A stretch of 64,000 nucleotides of DNA from assembly GCA_024699495.1 (NCBI GenBank), contig JAILPK010000001.1, positions 18,817 through 82,816 of the forward strand, given 5' to 3'. A model generated the notes under the pieces. That model saw only the letters and a list, made by a program, of their open reading frames with translations. It was not told the origin of the DNA and searched no databases. Of the stretch, positions 1-10,760 are shown in pieces. A program made the translations under genes and the position numbers. This stretch comes from Bacteroidaceae bacterium. Its GTDB lineage: Bacteria; Bacteroidota; Bacteroidia; Bacteroidales; Bacteroidaceae. Every line of letters begins with the position of its first letter. The first letter of the stretch is position 1.

Positions 1-126
1 CAACTGCTGTGAGCGGTCGTCCAACTGGTTTGCCTGTGCGAGAAGCACCGAAGAGAAGAGTATGCTGACGACAGCAGTCACCAGCACCCCAGGCATTATC
101 CGTCTAATGTTTTTCAGGTTGTTCAT
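1..126 (-). CDS. Partial CDS, N-terminus of a signal-peptide-bearing exported protein (truncated by window edge)
   Basis: Reverse complement from 126 reads MNNLKNIRRIMPGVLVTAVVSILFSSVLLAQANQLDDRSQQL without stop to the window edge; consensus promoter upstream at 185-216. Confidence 0.6.
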   Translation of the reverse strand, partial: MNNLKNIRRIMPGVLVTAVVSILFSSVLLAQANQLDDRSQQL

Positions 127-184
127 CGATGTTTATGGGGCTATCTTGTTTTTTTGAATGCGGTCTTAACCGCTTTAGCCGGTG

Positions 185-216
185 CAAATATAGTTATTGC
201 AACTCAAACCTCCAAA
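185..216 (-). promoter_or_regulatory. Bacteroidetes-type promoter TTTG-N20-TATATTTG for the leftmost minus-strand gene
   Basis: CAAATATA at 185-192 and CAAA at 213-216 on + strand, i.e. TTTG-N20-TAnnTTTG on the minus strand. Confidence 0.6.
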
Positions 217-458
217 TTTTTATACAAACTTTTAATCTTTGCAAACTTAAAACTGACAAGTTGATAGCCAAAGACTGCTTTTGACATATCAAAAACACAC
301 CTAACCATCAAGTTTTTAGACCTTGACCATCAGTTTATTCAAGTTAAAGATTTACGCTAACTGTACAAACGCTTGTTTATTAGGTAATTATCTTTTTTAA
401 GATTATTTAATACGCAATTGTTTGTGCTTAATTAATAAATTTTGCTTAAATTCGCGGC

Positions 459-1388
459 ATGAAAGTAGCCCCCTATCACACACCAGTCCTCTTAAAGCCA
501 GCAGTGGCGGGCCTTTTGACGCATTTGGACGGGGTCTATGTAGATGTTACATTCGGCGGCGGCGGGCATAGTGGAGCTATATTGGAGCAGCTCTCTGAAG
601 GAGGGCACCTCTATTCCTTCGATCAGGATGCCGATGCGCAGGCAAACACAGAGCGGGAGCCCTTCTGTAGTCGCAGGGGGCAATTCACCTTTGTCCGCAG
701 CAATTTCCGTTATCTTCACAACTGGATGCGATATTACGGGGTGGAGCAGATCGACGGACTTTTGGCAGATCTTGGGGTCTCGAGTCACCATTTTGACACC
801 GAGGACCGCGGATTCAGTTTCCGTTTCGATGCGCCGCTTGACATGCGAATGAACCAGCGGGGAGGGCAGACGGCGGCGGACCTGGTCAACAAGGCGGATG
901 CGGAGGTGCTGACCCGCATATTCCGGTTCTACGGCGAGCTGCGCCAGGCAAATCGTCTCGCAGATGCTATCGTCAGAGAGAGAGCCAAGGGGGAGATTAA
1001 AACCACAGGGCAGCTTGCCGACATACTCTCGCCTCTGTGCAGCAGAGAGCACGAACGGAAAGATCTGACCAAAGTGTTCCAGGCTCTGCGTATCGAAGTC
1101 AACCACGAGATGGACGCGCTGCAGGAGATGCTGATGGCCGCAATCAGACTGTTGGCGCCGGGCGGCAGGCTCGTAGTGCTGTCATATCATTCTATTGAGG
1201 ACCGCATCGTGAAGAATCTTATGCGTGCCGGGAACCTGGAGGGTAAGGTGGAGAGAGACTTCTTCGGCCGCACTCAGGCACCGCTGATTCCATTGGGCAA
1301 GCCTGTTATCCCTTCGGCAGAAGAGCTGGAGATGAACCCGAGGAGCCGCAGCGCAAAACTGAGGGTAGCGGCCAAACCGGAAGAATAA
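459..1388 (+). CDS. rsmH: 16S rRNA (cytosine(1402)-N(4))-methyltransferase RsmH (MraW)
   Basis: HTPVLL, DVTFGGGGHSGAIL and SYHSIEDRIVK motifs; first gene of dcw cluster. Confidence 0.97.
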   Translation: MKVAPYHTPVLLKPAVAGLLTHLDGVYVDVTFGGGGHSGAILEQLSEGGHLYSFDQDADAQANTEREPFCSRRGQFTFVRSNFRYLHNWMRYYGVEQIDGLLADLGVSSHHFDTEDRGFSFRFDAPLDMRMNQRGGQTAADLVNKADAEVLTRIFRFYGELRQANRLADAIVRERAKGEIKTTGQLADILSPLCSREHERKDLTKVFQALRIEVNHEMDALQEMLMAAIRLLAPGGRLVVLSYHSIEDRIVKNLMRAGNLEGKVERDFFGRTQAPLIPLGKPVIPSAEELEMNPRSRSAKLRVAAKPEE

Positions 1389-1449
1389 GGAGTAGAGAAA
1401 AACACAATCGAGCGATAATCGGCAATTCGACAAGGAGCGGAAGCGATAT

Positions 1450-1986
1450 ATGAAAAAGGAGAACATAAAAAATAACGAAATCCCTCTTGAGGTGACTTGG
1501 GGGGAAGGGGACGACCCCGTGGCAGTGGGCGATAAGGGCGACACGGCTGCGGAGGTTGCTGATTCCGTGCCTGACGAGGTGGACAGTGCGATTCCCGAGG
1601 CTGTTCTGGACAATGGGGAACAGTCCAACGGCAAGACCATCTGGATGAGATTGTTCCAGTCGGAGGACCTCCCGCAACTGACTCTGCGTGAAATCCTCGG
1701 GGGCGACTTCCTGCTCGGCACCTTCATCCGCCGGGAAATATGGTTCATTATGCTCCTCGTGCTTTTGGGAATTATATACATCACCAACCGCTATGCAGCG
1801 CAGCAGGAAATAATTCACGAAGAGAACCTGCGCAAGGAACTGGTGGAGAAGAAGAATTTTGCTCTGACAAGATACAGCGAGCTGACTCAGCAGAGCCGGC
1901 AAAGTGTGCTGGAACAGAAACTGCGTCTATATGGCGACAGCACCCTGACTATTCCCAAGGAGCCGCCATTCATCATAAAGAAATGA
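1450..1986 (+). CDS. ftsL: FtsL-like cell division protein with acidic N-terminal extension
   Basis: Single TM (WFIMLLVLLGIIYITNRY) followed by coiled coil; position between rsmH and ftsI. Confidence 0.75.
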   Translation: MKKENIKNNEIPLEVTWGEGDDPVAVGDKGDTAAEVADSVPDEVDSAIPEAVLDNGEQSNGKTIWMRLFQSEDLPQLTLREILGGDFLLGTFIRREIWFIMLLVLLGIIYITNRYAAQQEIIHEENLRKELVEKKNFALTRYSELTQQSRQSVLEQKLRLYGDSTLTIPKEPPFIIKK

Positions 1987-2100
1987 CGGGAAGGCCGCGA
2001 AAACAGAGGATAAGCCGCGGGAAAGCCACGCATTCAAGAAGATAGAAGACAAACGAAAAGATTAAGAAGAGACCGGAAGACAAAGGAGAAATAACCAGAT

Positions 2101-4191
2101 ATGAATTTCGACAAGAAACGAACCATACCACGCTATTCGGCTATCATCATCATTCTGGCGATGGTAGGAGCGGCCATAATCGGCAAGGCAGCCTACGAGA
2201 TGTATTTCCGTGCTGGCTATTGGGAGACCGTGAGGAAGCGTATGGCAGCCGAGCAGCGTGACATACCCGCAGCCCGCGGCAATATCTATTCTGCTGACGG
2301 CCAGCTTATGGTTGGCTCAATGCCGATTTACACTATCTGTGCCGATTTCGCCGTGATAGACCGCAAGGACAGCGTGGCCGAAAAGAAACTGCGTATCTGG
2401 CGCGACACCACTTACGAGCGGGAGGCAGACAGCCTCTGCATCGGACTGAGCCGTCTTTTCCCCGAGTATTCTGCAGCCGAATTCCGCAAGAAACTGGATC
2501 AGGCACGCCTCAACGGCAAGCGTTATGAAGCCGGGCAGAGAGGCATCCGCCGCACAATAACACTTGCGAACAACGTGTCATATATCAAATACCGCGAATT
2601 CCTGAAACTCCCTTATGTCCGTTACGGACGTATGAAATCCGGATTCTACGGAGACGAGATACCACAGCGCCAGAAGCCTTATGGCAATATGGCCAAACGC
2701 ACTCTGGGCTCACTGATGACCACCAACGACTCGGCCAAGAACGGACTCGAACTGGCTTACGACTCCATCCTGCGTGGAGAAAACGGCAAGCAACACCGCG
2801 AGAAGGTGCGCTCTTATTGGATGGACAAGACAGACTTGGAGCCTGTGGACGGGCTCGACCTCATCACCACAATCGACGTGGGAATGCAGGATGCAGCCGA
2901 GAAAGCCATCGTAAAGAAACTGAAGGAAATCAACGGCGAAATCGGAGTTGTGGTGCTCATGGAGGTAGCCACCGGCGATGTCAAGGCAATAGTAAATATG
3001 ACGAGAATGCCGGACGGCCGCTATGCAGAGGTGAAGAACAATGCGATAACAGACCTCTGGGAGCCGGGTTCTACGTTCAAAACGGCGTCGATGATGGTGG
3101 CTCTTGAAGACGGAAAGGTAGATATGGACGACTATGTTGAGACGGCCAACGGACAGTGGATGATGCATGGGCGCACGATGAAAGACCACAACTGGCGCCG
3201 GGGCGGCTACGGACGCATCTCCATTCCCGAAGTGCTTATGTATTCCAGCAACGTTGGCATCAGCCGTATCATAGACGACAACTATAGGGATAATCCCGAG
3301 AAATACGTTGACGGCCTTTATCGCGAGGGCGTGGGTGTACCCTTCGACCTGCCGTTCCCCGGAGCGGGCAAGCCTTATGTTCGCCGCCCGAAGCCCGATG
3401 GCAGCAACTGGAGCAAGACAGCTCTGCCATGGATGAGCATAGGCTATGAGACACAAATACCTCCCATTTACACTCTGACGTTCTATAATGCAATCGCCAA
3501 CAACGGACGCATGGTGAAGCCGCGTTTCGTGAGAGAAATCAGAAAAGACGGGCAGACAGTGAAGGAATTCCCCGTGGAAGTAGTCAAAGAGCGGATCTGC
3601 TCACCCCATACGCTGAAAGACATTCATACTATCCTGGAGATGGTTGTGAATCACCCCAAAGGCCTCGGCCGCAAAGCAGGCTGCAAGCAGTTTAAAGTGT
3701 GCGGAAAAACAGGCACTGCGCAGGTGGCCGACGAACATGGCTCCTACCACAACGGGACGGCCCGCTATATGGTCAGCTTCTGCGGATTCTATCCCAGCGA
3801 GGCTCCCAAATATAGTTGCATAGTGTGCATCAAGAAGAGCGGTCTGCCGGCAAGCGGCGGCGGACAGTGCGGACCTGTGTTCAGCGAGATAGCCCAGACA
3901 GTGATGGCAAAAGGCGTATTCCGGCAAGCTGAAGAGGCCGCAGACAGCACGTCGATATTCACCGCTCCGCCAGCTCCGGCCCTGCCGCAACTGACCCAGG
4001 GCACGATGCCAGACCTGACTGGTTTGGGTGCGCGGGATGCGGTAAGACTTGTGGAGAAGCTCGGTCTGCGGGCCCGTATCCATGGCAGAGGCATTGTCTG
4101 TGCCCAAGACATCAAAGCTGAATCCAAGGTGACCAAAGGCCAGGTGGTGACACTCACCCTGAAAGCCCCCGGAGAGAAGCAAAAGAAGTGA
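2101..4191 (+). CDS. ftsI: Peptidoglycan D,D-transpeptidase (FtsI/PBP2x-like) with C-terminal PASTA domain
   Basis: Transpeptidase motifs STFK (WEPGSTFKTASMM), SSN and KTGTAQ; C-terminal PDLTGLGARDAVRLVEKLGL. Confidence 0.93.
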   Translation: MNFDKKRTIPRYSAIIIILAMVGAAIIGKAAYEMYFRAGYWETVRKRMAAEQRDIPAARGNIYSADGQLMVGSMPIYTICADFAVIDRKDSVAEKKLRIWRDTTYEREADSLCIGLSRLFPEYSAAEFRKKLDQARLNGKRYEAGQRGIRRTITLANNVSYIKYREFLKLPYVRYGRMKSGFYGDEIPQRQKPYGNMAKRTLGSLMTTNDSAKNGLELAYDSILRGENGKQHREKVRSYWMDKTDLEPVDGLDLITTIDVGMQDAAEKAIVKKLKEINGEIGVVVLMEVATGDVKAIVNMTRMPDGRYAEVKNNAITDLWEPGSTFKTASMMVALEDGKVDMDDYVETANGQWMMHGRTMKDHNWRRGGYGRISIPEVLMYSSNVGISRIIDDNYRDNPEKYVDGLYREGVGVPFDLPFPGAGKPYVRRPKPDGSNWSKTALPWMSIGYETQIPPIYTLTFYNAIANNGRMVKPRFVREIRKDGQTVKEFPVEVVKERICSPHTLKDIHTILEMVVNHPKGLGRKAGCKQFKVCGKTGTAQVADEHGSYHNGTARYMVSFCGFYPSEAPKYSCIVCIKKSGLPASGGGQCGPVFSEIAQTVMAKGVFRQAEEAADSTSIFTAPPAPALPQLTQGTMPDLTGLGARDAVRLVEKLGLRARIHGRGIVCAQDIKAESKVTKGQVVTLTLKAPGEKQKK

Positions 4192-4226
4192 AGCAATCGT
4201 AAAAGTTCAGAAAATAAAAGCTGTTT

Positions 4227-5678
4227 ATGAAACTATCTGAAATAATAAAGAACATTAAGACGCTCAACGTAGTTGGAAACGCTGACGTGAATATCAGTGA
4301 TGTGCAGATAAATTCGCGTCAGGTCGCTCCGGGCACTTTGTTCATCGCCATCCGCGGGACAGTAACCGACGGGCACAAATTCATACCTGGTGCCTTAGAA
4401 GCGGGGGCTTCTGCAGTAATATGCGAACAGATTCCTGATGAGCGCCCCGCAGGCGTGACATTCATCCAGGTAGAGAACTCTGAGGCTGCAGCCAGTCCGG
4501 CCGCTACCGCCTTCTTCGGGAATCCCACCGAGAAGCTCGACCTGATAGGCGTGACTGGCACCAACGGCAAGACTACAATAGCTACCCTGCTCTATACAAT
4601 GTTCAGGCAGATGGGGTATAAGTGCGGTCTCATTTCTACCGTTTGCAATTACATTGACGGTGAGGCGATCCCTACTGAGCACACAACCCCGGACCCGATC
4701 ACTCTGAACCGCCTGCTCGGTAAGATGGCCGACGAGGGGTGCAAATATGCGTTTATGGAGGTGAGCAGCCACAGCGTTGTGCAGCATCGCATCGGCGGAC
4801 TGAAATTCCGTGGCGGCATCTTCACCAATCTTACCAGAGACCATCTCGACTACCATAAGACCTTCGAGAACTATCGCGATGCCAAGAAAGCATTTTTCGA
4901 CTCTCTCGGTCAGGATGCTTTCGCCGTAACCAATGCTGACGACAAGAACGGGGCAGTGATGGTTCAGAACACCAAGGCAAAAGTATATACCTATTCGCAG
5001 CGCACGCTGGCCGACTTCCATGCGCGTATTCTGGAGGAAGGCTTCGACGGCATGCAGATAGAGATGAACGGCCGCGAGCTGAATGTGCAGTTCATCGGCC
5101 ATTTCAATGTAAGCAACCTGCTGGCGGTTTATGGAGCCGCAGTCAGTCTTGGGCGCAAACCCGAGGATGTTTTGCTGCAGCTCAGCACCCTGCATCCCGT
5201 GAACGGCCGCTTTGAAACTATCCGTTCCAACGACGGCGTGACGGCCATAGTGGATTATGCACATACGCCTGATGCCTTAGACAATGTGCTGGCGACCATC
5301 AACGAAATTCTGCAGCATCGCGGACAATGCATCACAGTCTGCGGCGCAGGCGGCAACCGCGACAAGGGCAAACGTCCGCTGATGGCGCAGAGCGCCGTGC
5401 GTGCCTCTGACCGCGTAATCATAACCAGCGACAACCCACGTTTCGAGGAGCCTCAGGACATTATCAACGACATGCTGGCCGGTCTGAATGATACTGACAT
5501 GAAGAAAGTGATTTCCATTGCCGACCGCCGCGAGGCCATCCGCACTGCGACTATGCTGGCCCAGCCAGGCGATGTGATACTCATCGCCGGCAAGGGACAT
5601 GAGGACTATCAGGATGTGAAGGGTGTGAAGCATCATTTCGACGACCATGAGGTGGTGCGCGAGGCATTTGGTATTTAA
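4227..5678 (+). CDS. murE: UDP-N-acetylmuramoyl-L-alanyl-D-glutamate--2,6-diaminopimelate ligase
   Basis: [16 protein letters not shown]-loop, DYAHTPDAL and DNPR motifs. Confidence 0.95.
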   Translation: MKLSEIIKNIKTLNVVGNADVNISDVQINSRQVAPGTLFIAIRGTVTDGHKFIPGALEAGASAVICEQIPDERPAGVTFIQVENSEAAASPAATAFFGNPTEKLDLIGVTGTNGKTTIATLLYTMFRQMGYKCGLISTVCNYIDGEAIPTEHTTPDPITLNRLLGKMADEGCKYAFMEVSSHSVVQHRIGGLKFRGGIFTNLTRDHLDYHKTFENYRDAKKAFFDSLGQDAFAVTNADDKNGAVMVQNTKAKVYTYSQRTLADFHARILEEGFDGMQIEMNGRELNVQFIGHFNVSNLLAVYGAAVSLGRKPEDVLLQLSTLHPVNGRFETIRSNDGVTAIVDYAHTPDALDNVLATINEILQHRGQCITVCGAGGNRDKGKRPLMAQSAVRASDRVIITSDNPRFEEPQDIINDMLAGLNDTDMKKVISIADRREAIRTATMLAQPGDVILIAGKGHEDYQDVKGVKHHFDDHEVVREAFGI

Positions 5679-5720
5679 TAAATGGCTATTTGTTCTAAAC
5701 ACTAAAAAAGTTATCCATAG

Positions 5721-6983
5721 ATGCTATATTATTTTTTCAGATATCTCAGCCAGTTCGGAATCTCTGGTTCCCACTTGTGGACGTATATCAGCTTCCGCGG
5801 ACTGCTCACGCTGGTTCTCTCGCTGATTATCTCGGCGTGGTTCGGCGAGTGGTTCATAAAATATATGAGGAAACGCAAAGCCGTTGAAGAGCAGCGCGAC
5901 GCAAGTATCGACCCTTACGGAGTGGAGAAGCAGGGAGTCCCCACGATGGGTGGCGTAATCATCATCGTGGCGACAGTGGTTCCCAGCCTCTTGTTCGGGC
6001 GTCTGCGCAACATATATATGCTCATCATGCTCGTCACCATAGTGTGGTTCGGTCTGCTTGGTTTCCTCGACGACTATCTGAAAATGAAGCGCAGCAAGGA
6101 TGGTCTGAAGCCTATCTTCAAACTGGCCGGGCAGGCTCTGCTCGGACTGGGCGTAGGCCTTACCCTGTGGCTCAGTCCAGATGCTGTAATCCGCGAGAAC
6201 ATCACCATCAAACAGCAGAATGGCGTGGAGGTTGTTCATAAGAGCGACCCCGTAAAATCCACCCTCACCACAATCCCGTTCGTAAAGAACAACAACCTGA
6301 GTTACACCGAGGCGATGTCCTTCTTCGGAAAATACAAGCATGCTGCCGGTTGGATATTCTTCGTTATCGTCACCACATTCGTTGTCATGGCCGTGTCCAA
6401 CGGAGCGAACCTCAACGACGGGATGGACGGGCTCTGCGCCGGCAATTCTGCTATTATGGCTTTGGCATTGGGCATTCTGGCCTATGTGAGTTCGCATCTG
6501 AATATGGCTGCATACCTGAATATAATGTTTGTGCCCGGGTCGGAGGAACTCGTGATTTTCCTTCTGGCTTTCGTAGGCGCTCTAATCGGTTTCTTATGGT
6601 ATAATGCATATCCGGCCCAGATATTTATGGGTGACACAGGCAGTCTGGCCATCGGAGGCGTCATAGCCGTCACAGCAATAATAATCCACAAGGAACTGCT
6701 CATCCCCATCCTCTGCTTTGTCTTCCTGATGGAGAGCATCAGCGTTATCCTGCAGACCGAAGTGGCTAAATACGGAAACAAGCGCGGCAAAAAACTCCGC
6801 GTGTTCAAGCGCGCACCGCTCCACGACACCTTCCGCGTAAAGCCGGGGCAGCTGCCTGCCGATTTCCACGTGTTTCTCAACTGGCCGCGGGGATGCTGGC
6901 TTGAAAGCAAGATAACCGTTCGTTTCTGGATAGTCACTATCATGATGGCCGCATTAGCTATCATAACCCTCAAAATCAGATAA
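5721..6983 (+). CDS. mraY: Phospho-N-acetylmuramoyl-pentapeptide-transferase
   Basis: GVPTMGG, LDDYLK, NLNDGMDGL and APLHDTF motifs; many TM segments. Confidence 0.95.
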   Translation: MLYYFFRYLSQFGISGSHLWTYISFRGLLTLVLSLIISAWFGEWFIKYMRKRKAVEEQRDASIDPYGVEKQGVPTMGGVIIIVATVVPSLLFGRLRNIYMLIMLVTIVWFGLLGFLDDYLKMKRSKDGLKPIFKLAGQALLGLGVGLTLWLSPDAVIRENITIKQQNGVEVVHKSDPVKSTLTTIPFVKNNNLSYTEAMSFFGKYKHAAGWIFFVIVTTFVVMAVSNGANLNDGMDGLCAGNSAIMALALGILAYVSSHLNMAAYLNIMFVPGSEELVIFLLAFVGALIGFLWYNAYPAQIFMGDTGSLAIGGVIAVTAIIIHKELLIPILCFVFLMESISVILQTEVAKYGNKRGKKLRVFKRAPLHDTFRVKPGQLPADFHVFLNWPRGCWLESKITVRFWIVTIMMAALAIITLKIR

Positions 6984-6998
6984 TTCATCAATCGCAAT

Positions 6999-8330
6999 AT
7001 GGATAGAATCGTTATATTAGGAGCCGCAGAGAGTGGTGTAGGAGCCGCCGTATTGGCCAAGAAAGAAGGCTTCGACGTGTTTGTCTCCGACATGGGTAAG
7101 ATAAAGGCCCACTACAAAGAAATGCTCAACGAGCGGGGCATAGCGTGGGAAGAGGGGCAACACACCGAAGACCTCATTCTCAATGCGAAGGAGATAATCA
7201 AGAGCCCGGGAATCCCCGACAAGGCCGCCATGGTCCAGAAGGTGCGCGCTGCAGGCATACCTATAATCAGCGAGATAGAGTTTGCCGGAAGATATACTGA
7301 CTCCAAGATGGTCTGCATCACGGGCTCAAACGGAAAGACCACCACTACAAGCCTCATCTATCACATTTTCAAGAATGCGGGCTACGATGTGGGACTGGCC
7401 GGAAACATCGGCAACTCACTTGCCCTGCAGGTGGCTGAAGACCCCCATGCCATATATGTGATCGAACTTTCCAGCTTCCAACTGGATAATATGTATAACT
7501 TCCGGGCCAACATCGCTGTTCTGCTCAATATCACTCCCGATCACCTCGACCGATATGACTTCAAGATGCAGAACTACACAGACTCGAAGATGCGCATCAT
7601 ACGTAATCAGACCAAGGATGACGCCTTCGTATTCTGGAATGACGATCCTGTCATTGCCCGGGAACTGAAGAAATACAACATAGAGAGCCGCCTCTGCCCC
7701 TTCAGCATCCTGAAGAAGGACGGAATGATCGGCTATATCGCCGACGGAGAGTATGTAATCGAGGAGCCGACCCCGTTTAATATGGAGCAGGAAGAGCTCT
7801 CGCTCACCGGCAAGCACAACCTCTACAACAGCCTTGCCGCAGGCATCACGGCTGATCTGAGCGGAATAGACAGCGAGCAGATCCGCAAGAGCCTGAGCAA
7901 TTTCAAAGGCGTAGAGCACAGGCTGGAGAGCGTGTGCGACGTGCGCGGAGTCCATTATGTCAACGACTCCAAAGCCACGAATGTAGATGCCTGCTGGTAT
8001 GCTCTCGACAGCATGAAGACACCGGTTATACTCATTCTTGGCGGTCTGGACAAGGGCAACGACTATGAGGCAATCCGTGAGCTGGTGCGTCAGAAATGCC
8101 GCGGACTGGTGTTCCTCGGTGTTGACAACCGGAAACTGCACGAGTTCTTCGACCCCATGGGCATCCCTACAGCTGAGGTGCATTCCATGCGCGACTGCGT
8201 TACTGAATGTTATCGTATGGCGCAGCCCGGTGACACTGTCCTGCTGAGCCCCTGTTGTGCCAGCTTCGACCTGTTCAAGAATATGGAGGACCGCGGCGAG
8301 CAGTTCAAGGAATATGTCCGGGCCCTGTAA
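6999..8330 (+). CDS. murD: UDP-N-acetylmuramoylalanine--D-glutamate ligase
   Basis: ITGSNGKTTTTSLIYH, HRLESV and NDSKATN motifs; dcw context. Confidence 0.95.
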   Translation: MDRIVILGAAESGVGAAVLAKKEGFDVFVSDMGKIKAHYKEMLNERGIAWEEGQHTEDLILNAKEIIKSPGIPDKAAMVQKVRAAGIPIISEIEFAGRYTDSKMVCITGSNGKTTTTSLIYHIFKNAGYDVGLAGNIGNSLALQVAEDPHAIYVIELSSFQLDNMYNFRANIAVLLNITPDHLDRYDFKMQNYTDSKMRIIRNQTKDDAFVFWNDDPVIARELKKYNIESRLCPFSILKKDGMIGYIADGEYVIEEPTPFNMEQEELSLTGKHNLYNSLAAGITADLSGIDSEQIRKSLSNFKGVEHRLESVCDVRGVHYVNDSKATNVDACWYALDSMKTPVILILGGLDKGNDYEAIRELVRQKCRGLVFLGVDNRKLHEFFDPMGIPTAEVHSMRDCVTECYRMAQPGDTVLLSPCCASFDLFKNMEDRGEQFKEYVRAL

Positions 8331-8361
8331 ACAAGAATAACCCTGAATACCCCAACAGTCA

Positions 8362-9558
8362 ATGGACAAAAAACTCAACATAGGTTCTTTCTTCGAAGGC
8401 GACAAAATCTTCTGGCTGGTGTTGTTCGTTCTTTGCATCATCTCAGTTCTGGAGGTCTATTCTGCCTCCAGCAACATGAGCTATCAGAGCGGCGCATTCT
8501 GGAAGCCGGTGATGGGTCACATGGTGACTATCATCTTGGGGGTGATTGTCGCTTGGATAGTGCATCGCATCCCCTGCCGTTACTTCGGTGGCATAGTGCT
8601 CTTCGGCCCGTTGCTGAGCATAGTGATGCTATTCACGGCGCTGCTGATGGGGAGTGATGTCAACGGGGCCAACCGCTGGTTTAACATCTTCGGCATTTCC
8701 TTCCAGCCCTCTGAGGTGGCCAAGGGGTCATTGATTGTAGTGGTTGCGTGGCTGCTCAGTATCATCCGCGACAAGAACAACCGCGGAACGATGGACACTT
8801 TCTGGTGGATATTCTGCATCGCAGGCCTCATCTGCATCCTTATTGTTCCTGAGAATTTCTCCACTGCTGCCCTGACGGCCGTGGTAGTCCTGCTGATGAT
8901 GATTATCGGTCAGGTGCCCTGGAAACCGTTGGGCATAATCGCAGGGATTGTGGTTGTCTGCGGCTCCATCGGATATACTACGCTGAAGATGTCATCCGAA
9001 GAGACCATTCAGGAACTCAGTGAGTTGCCTATGTTGCATCGCCTGCCCACCTGGGCCCACCGCCTGAACAACCACTCCGAACTGCCGCCGGACCCGAATG
9101 ACTACGACCTCGGCACAAATCCGCAGATTACCCAGGCGCATATCGCCATCTCCAGCAGCAATATCCTTGGCTGCGGTCCTGGCAACAGCCGCGTGCGTGA
9201 CTTCCTGCCCCAGGCTTATTCTGATTTCATCTATGCCATTATCTTGGAAGAGTTGGGCCTCATCGGCGGTTTCCTTGTGATGTTCATGTATATCATATTA
9301 TTATATAGGGCGGCGCGCATAGCCTCACGATGCGAGAAGAACTTCCCTGCCTTCCTCATCATAGGTTTGGCTCTGCTCATAGCCACGCAGGCCATGGTGA
9401 ATATGTGCGTGGCTGTCGGCATTGCGCCTGTTACCGGACAGCCGTTGCCATTGGTGAGCAGAGGCGGTTCATCGATTCTGATGAACTGCATATACATTGG
9501 AATGATGATAAGCATCAGCCGCTCTGCCCGTCAGAAAACCGAAACGGCGAATTCATAA
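8362..9558 (+). CDS. ftsW: FtsW SEDS-family glycosyltransferase
   Basis: Multi-TM, GLIGGFLVMFMYIILLYRA and PLVSRGGSSI motifs. Confidence 0.94.
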   Translation: MDKKLNIGSFFEGDKIFWLVLFVLCIISVLEVYSASSNMSYQSGAFWKPVMGHMVTIILGVIVAWIVHRIPCRYFGGIVLFGPLLSIVMLFTALLMGSDVNGANRWFNIFGISFQPSEVAKGSLIVVVAWLLSIIRDKNNRGTMDTFWWIFCIAGLICILIVPENFSTAALTAVVVLLMMIIGQVPWKPLGIIAGIVVVCGSIGYTTLKMSSEETIQELSELPMLHRLPTWAHRLNNHSELPPDPNDYDLGTNPQITQAHIAISSSNILGCGPGNSRVRDFLPQAYSDFIYAIILEELGLIGGFLVMFMYIILLYRAARIASRCEKNFPAFLIIGLALLIATQAMVNMCVAVGIAPVTGQPLPLVSRGGSSILMNCIYIGMMISISRSARQKTETANS

Positions 9559-9618
9559 TAACCAAACAATATAGCATTTCAAGCGAGCACTTAACACATA
9601 ATTAATTATAATAACTAA

Positions 9619-10743
9619 ATGAAACCTTTAAGAGTCATAATCAGCGGAGGCGGCACTGGCGGACATATATTCCCCGCTCTCAGTATAGCCAACGCCATCA
9701 AGAATATAAAACCGGAGGCCGACATCCTCTTTGTCGGGGCTGAAGGCAGGATGGAGATGCAGCGCGTGCCGGCAGCCGGATACCCCATCAAGGGGTTGCC
9801 CATAGCTGGTTTCGACCGTAAGCATCTCTGGAAGAATATCGCCGTGCTGTGGAAAATATTCAAAAGTCAGCGTATGGCCCGCCGCATAATCCGTGATTTC
9901 CGTCCGGACGTCGCTGTTGGCGTAGGCGGATATGCCAGTGGTCCCACACTTAACATGGCCGCCAAGATGGGTATTCCCACCCTCTTGCAGGAGCAGAACT
10001 CGTATGCCGGAGTGACCAACAAACTGCTCGCAAAGAACGCACGCAAGATATGCGTGGCATACGAGGGGATGGAACGTTTCTTTCCGAAGGAAAAGATAAT
10101 TCTTACGGGTAATCCCGTGCGCCAACAATTGGCTAAATGCCCGTTCTCACATGCTCAGGCAGTGGAAAAAATCGGGCTGAATCCCATCCGGCCGGTTGTG
10201 CTTATCATCGGCGGAAGCCTTGGCGCGCGAACCATAAACGAGAGTGTGCTGAACAGTTTGGGTGCCATTGCCGAGACCCGGGTGCAGTTTGTGTGGCAGA
10301 CGGGCGGCTATTATTTCAATGAGATTCAGAAGACACTTACAGAACGGGGATGCCCGCAGAACCTGAAGGTGACAGACTTCATCAGCCACATGGATGAGGC
10401 CTACCGCGCCGCCGACCTGGTGATAAGCAGAGCCGGAGCCAGCAGCATCAGTGAGATATGCCTGTTGGGAAAACCGGCGATTCTCGTCCCCTCACCCAAT
10501 GTGGCAGAGGACCATCAGACCCATAACGCGATGGCTCTGGTAAACCGAAACGCTGCGCTCATGGTCCGGGATGCCGATGCCGTAGAGCAGCTCATCCCGC
10601 TTGCGATAAAGACCCTTACCGAACCGACCAATCCTTACCGCAGTCTCGGAGAAAATGCTTTGGCAATGGCTTTCCGCGACTCTGCAGAGGTGATAGCCAA
10701 CGAGGTAATAAAATTGGCTGAGGAGCAGCAAAAAGAAAAATGA
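9619..10743 (+). CDS. murG: UDP-N-acetylglucosamine--N-acetylmuramyl-(pentapeptide) pyrophosphoryl-undecaprenol N-acetylglucosamine transferase
   Basis: SGGGTGGHIFPALSIA and QEQNSYAG motifs. Confidence 0.96.
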   Translation: MKPLRVIISGGGTGGHIFPALSIANAIKNIKPEADILFVGAEGRMEMQRVPAAGYPIKGLPIAGFDRKHLWKNIAVLWKIFKSQRMARRIIRDFRPDVAVGVGGYASGPTLNMAAKMGIPTLLQEQNSYAGVTNKLLAKNARKICVAYEGMERFFPKEKIILTGNPVRQQLAKCPFSHAQAVEKIGLNPIRPVVLIIGGSLGARTINESVLNSLGAIAETRVQFVWQTGGYYFNEIQKTLTERGCPQNLKVTDFISHMDEAYRAADLVISRAGASSISEICLLGKPAILVPSPNVAEDHQTHNAMALVNRNAALMVRDADAVEQLIPLAIKTLTEPTNPYRSLGENALAMAFRDSAEVIANEVIKLAEEQQKEK

Positions 10744-10760
10744 CCCACGACTCTGCCGTC

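Noticed and set aside
4395-5264. 289-aa antisense ORF in murE
   Set aside because: Covered by clear MurE motifs on the plus strand.
7416-8441. 341-aa antisense ORF in murD
   Set aside because: Antisense shadow; spans the murD-ftsW junction without domain evidence.
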